Assembly (NCBI GenBank): GCA_001804165.1
Contig: MHFL01000004.1
Location: 1 to 6,385 of the forward strand
Source of the DNA: Omnitrophica bacterium RIFCSPLOWO2_01_FULL_45_10
Lineage (GTDB): Bacteria; Omnitrophota; Gorgyraeia; 2-01-FULL-45-10
Direction: 5' to 3'
Length of the DNA stretch: 6,385 nt
Below the pieces are notes generated by a model. It was not told the DNA's origin. It ran no database searches and was given only the letters and a program-made list of their open reading frames with translations. Positions 6,241-6,385 of the stretch are shown here, one piece after another. Position numbers and translations under genes: made by a program. Numbering within the stretch: the first letter of the stretch is position 1; the number at the start of each line of letters is the position of its first letter.

Positions 6241-6298
6241 AGGGATACGGGATATGGGAAACGGGTAACGTATCCCGTAACCCGTTTCCCGTTACCCT
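6241..6298. repeat. Inverted pair of heptanucleotide tandem arrays between nifS and iscU
   Basis: The left arm (+ strand) has AGGGATA (6241), CGGGATA (6248), TGGGAAA (6255) and CGGGTAA (6262). After a 2-nt centre the right arm has TATCCCG (6271), TAACCCG (6278), TTTCCCG (6285) and TTACCCT (6292). Each GGG core faces a CCC core, so the array is a near-perfect heptad palindrome with mismatches only between the cores. It fills most of the 80-nt gap, and its last bases overlap the nifS stop codon at 6297-6299. The transcript could form a stem between the two genes. No T-run follows on the minus strand. Confidence 0.85.
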
Positions 6299-6385
6299 AT
6301 TCTTTGTTTCCACGCTCATACAACGGCGACATGTCACGAAGCCGTTTTATTATCGGCGGCAAAACCTGTAAGACGTAATCCATAT
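6297..6385 (-). CDS. nifS: Cysteine desulfurase (NifS/IscS type), C-terminal end only
   Basis: Only the last 28 full codons are inside the window: MDYVLQVLPPIIKRLRDMSPLYERGNKE and a TAG at 6297-6299. The pattern DYVLxVLPxIxxRLRxMSPLY is typical of the C-terminus of group I cysteine desulfurases of NifS type, which take sulfur from cysteine by a PLP-dependent reaction and pass it to the scaffold. The first visible Met is probably internal, not the start. Position directly upstream of iscU supports the call. The catalytic cysteine and PLP lysine lie outside the window, so NifS versus IscS cannot be decided. Confidence 0.85.
   Translation of the reverse strand, partial: MDYVLQVLPPIIKRLRDMSPLYERGNKE

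Noticed and set aside
4057..6298. CRISPR-like repeats
   Set aside because: Units are 7 bp, contiguous and degenerate, with no spacers and no cas genes.

Overview
The window looks like a piece of chromosome from an uncultivated anaerobic bacterium. All seven genes lie on the minus strand, so transcription runs from position 6385 towards 1. Spacing is tight, with a 4-nt ATGA overlap, a 29-nt overlap and gaps of 7 and 17 nt, so most of it could be one long transcript. The electron-bifurcating NfnAB pair suggests anaerobic metabolism. The dense heptanucleotide repeats and moderate GC resemble candidate-phylum genomes such as Omnitrophota. That placement is a weak guess, because no phylogenetic marker is present.

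In order of transcription the window holds: the last 28 codons of a NifS/IscS-type cysteine desulfurase (6297-6385, cut by the edge); an IscU/NifU-type Fe-S scaffold whose reading frame is interrupted by a 372-residue intein (4684-6216, intein 4996-6111); 5-formyltetrahydrofolate cyclo-ligase (4164-4712); ribonuclease Y (2469-4040); a YmdB-family metallophosphoesterase (1669-2451); NfnA (810-1661); and the first 271 codons of NfnB (1-813, cut by the edge). No RNA gene, CRISPR array or insertion sequence was seen, and there is no gene-free stretch above 300 bases.

The genes form three functional blocks. NifS and IscU make Fe-S clusters, and downstream NfnA and NfnB are Fe-S flavoproteins that need them. 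RNase Y and YmdB are a recurrent bacterial gene pair tied to mRNA turnover and cyclic-nucleotide phosphodiesterase activity. The folate enzyme sits between these blocks.

The most striking observation is the intein. It enters exactly at the first cluster-ligand cysteine of the scaffold (NPV|C-GD), so the ligand cysteine is also the +1 splicing nucleophile and no functional scaffold exists until splicing occurs. All class 1 splicing residues and both LAGLIDADG acidic residues are present. The intein DNA is far more AT-rich (about 32% GC in a counted 480-base stretch) than the adjoining extein (about 52% in 240 bases), which points to horizontal acquisition.

The second observation is a set of degenerate 7-bp tandem repeats. 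They form inverted arrays in both larger intergenic gaps (4057-4140, 6241-6298), and a third array lies in frame inside nfnB (430-460).
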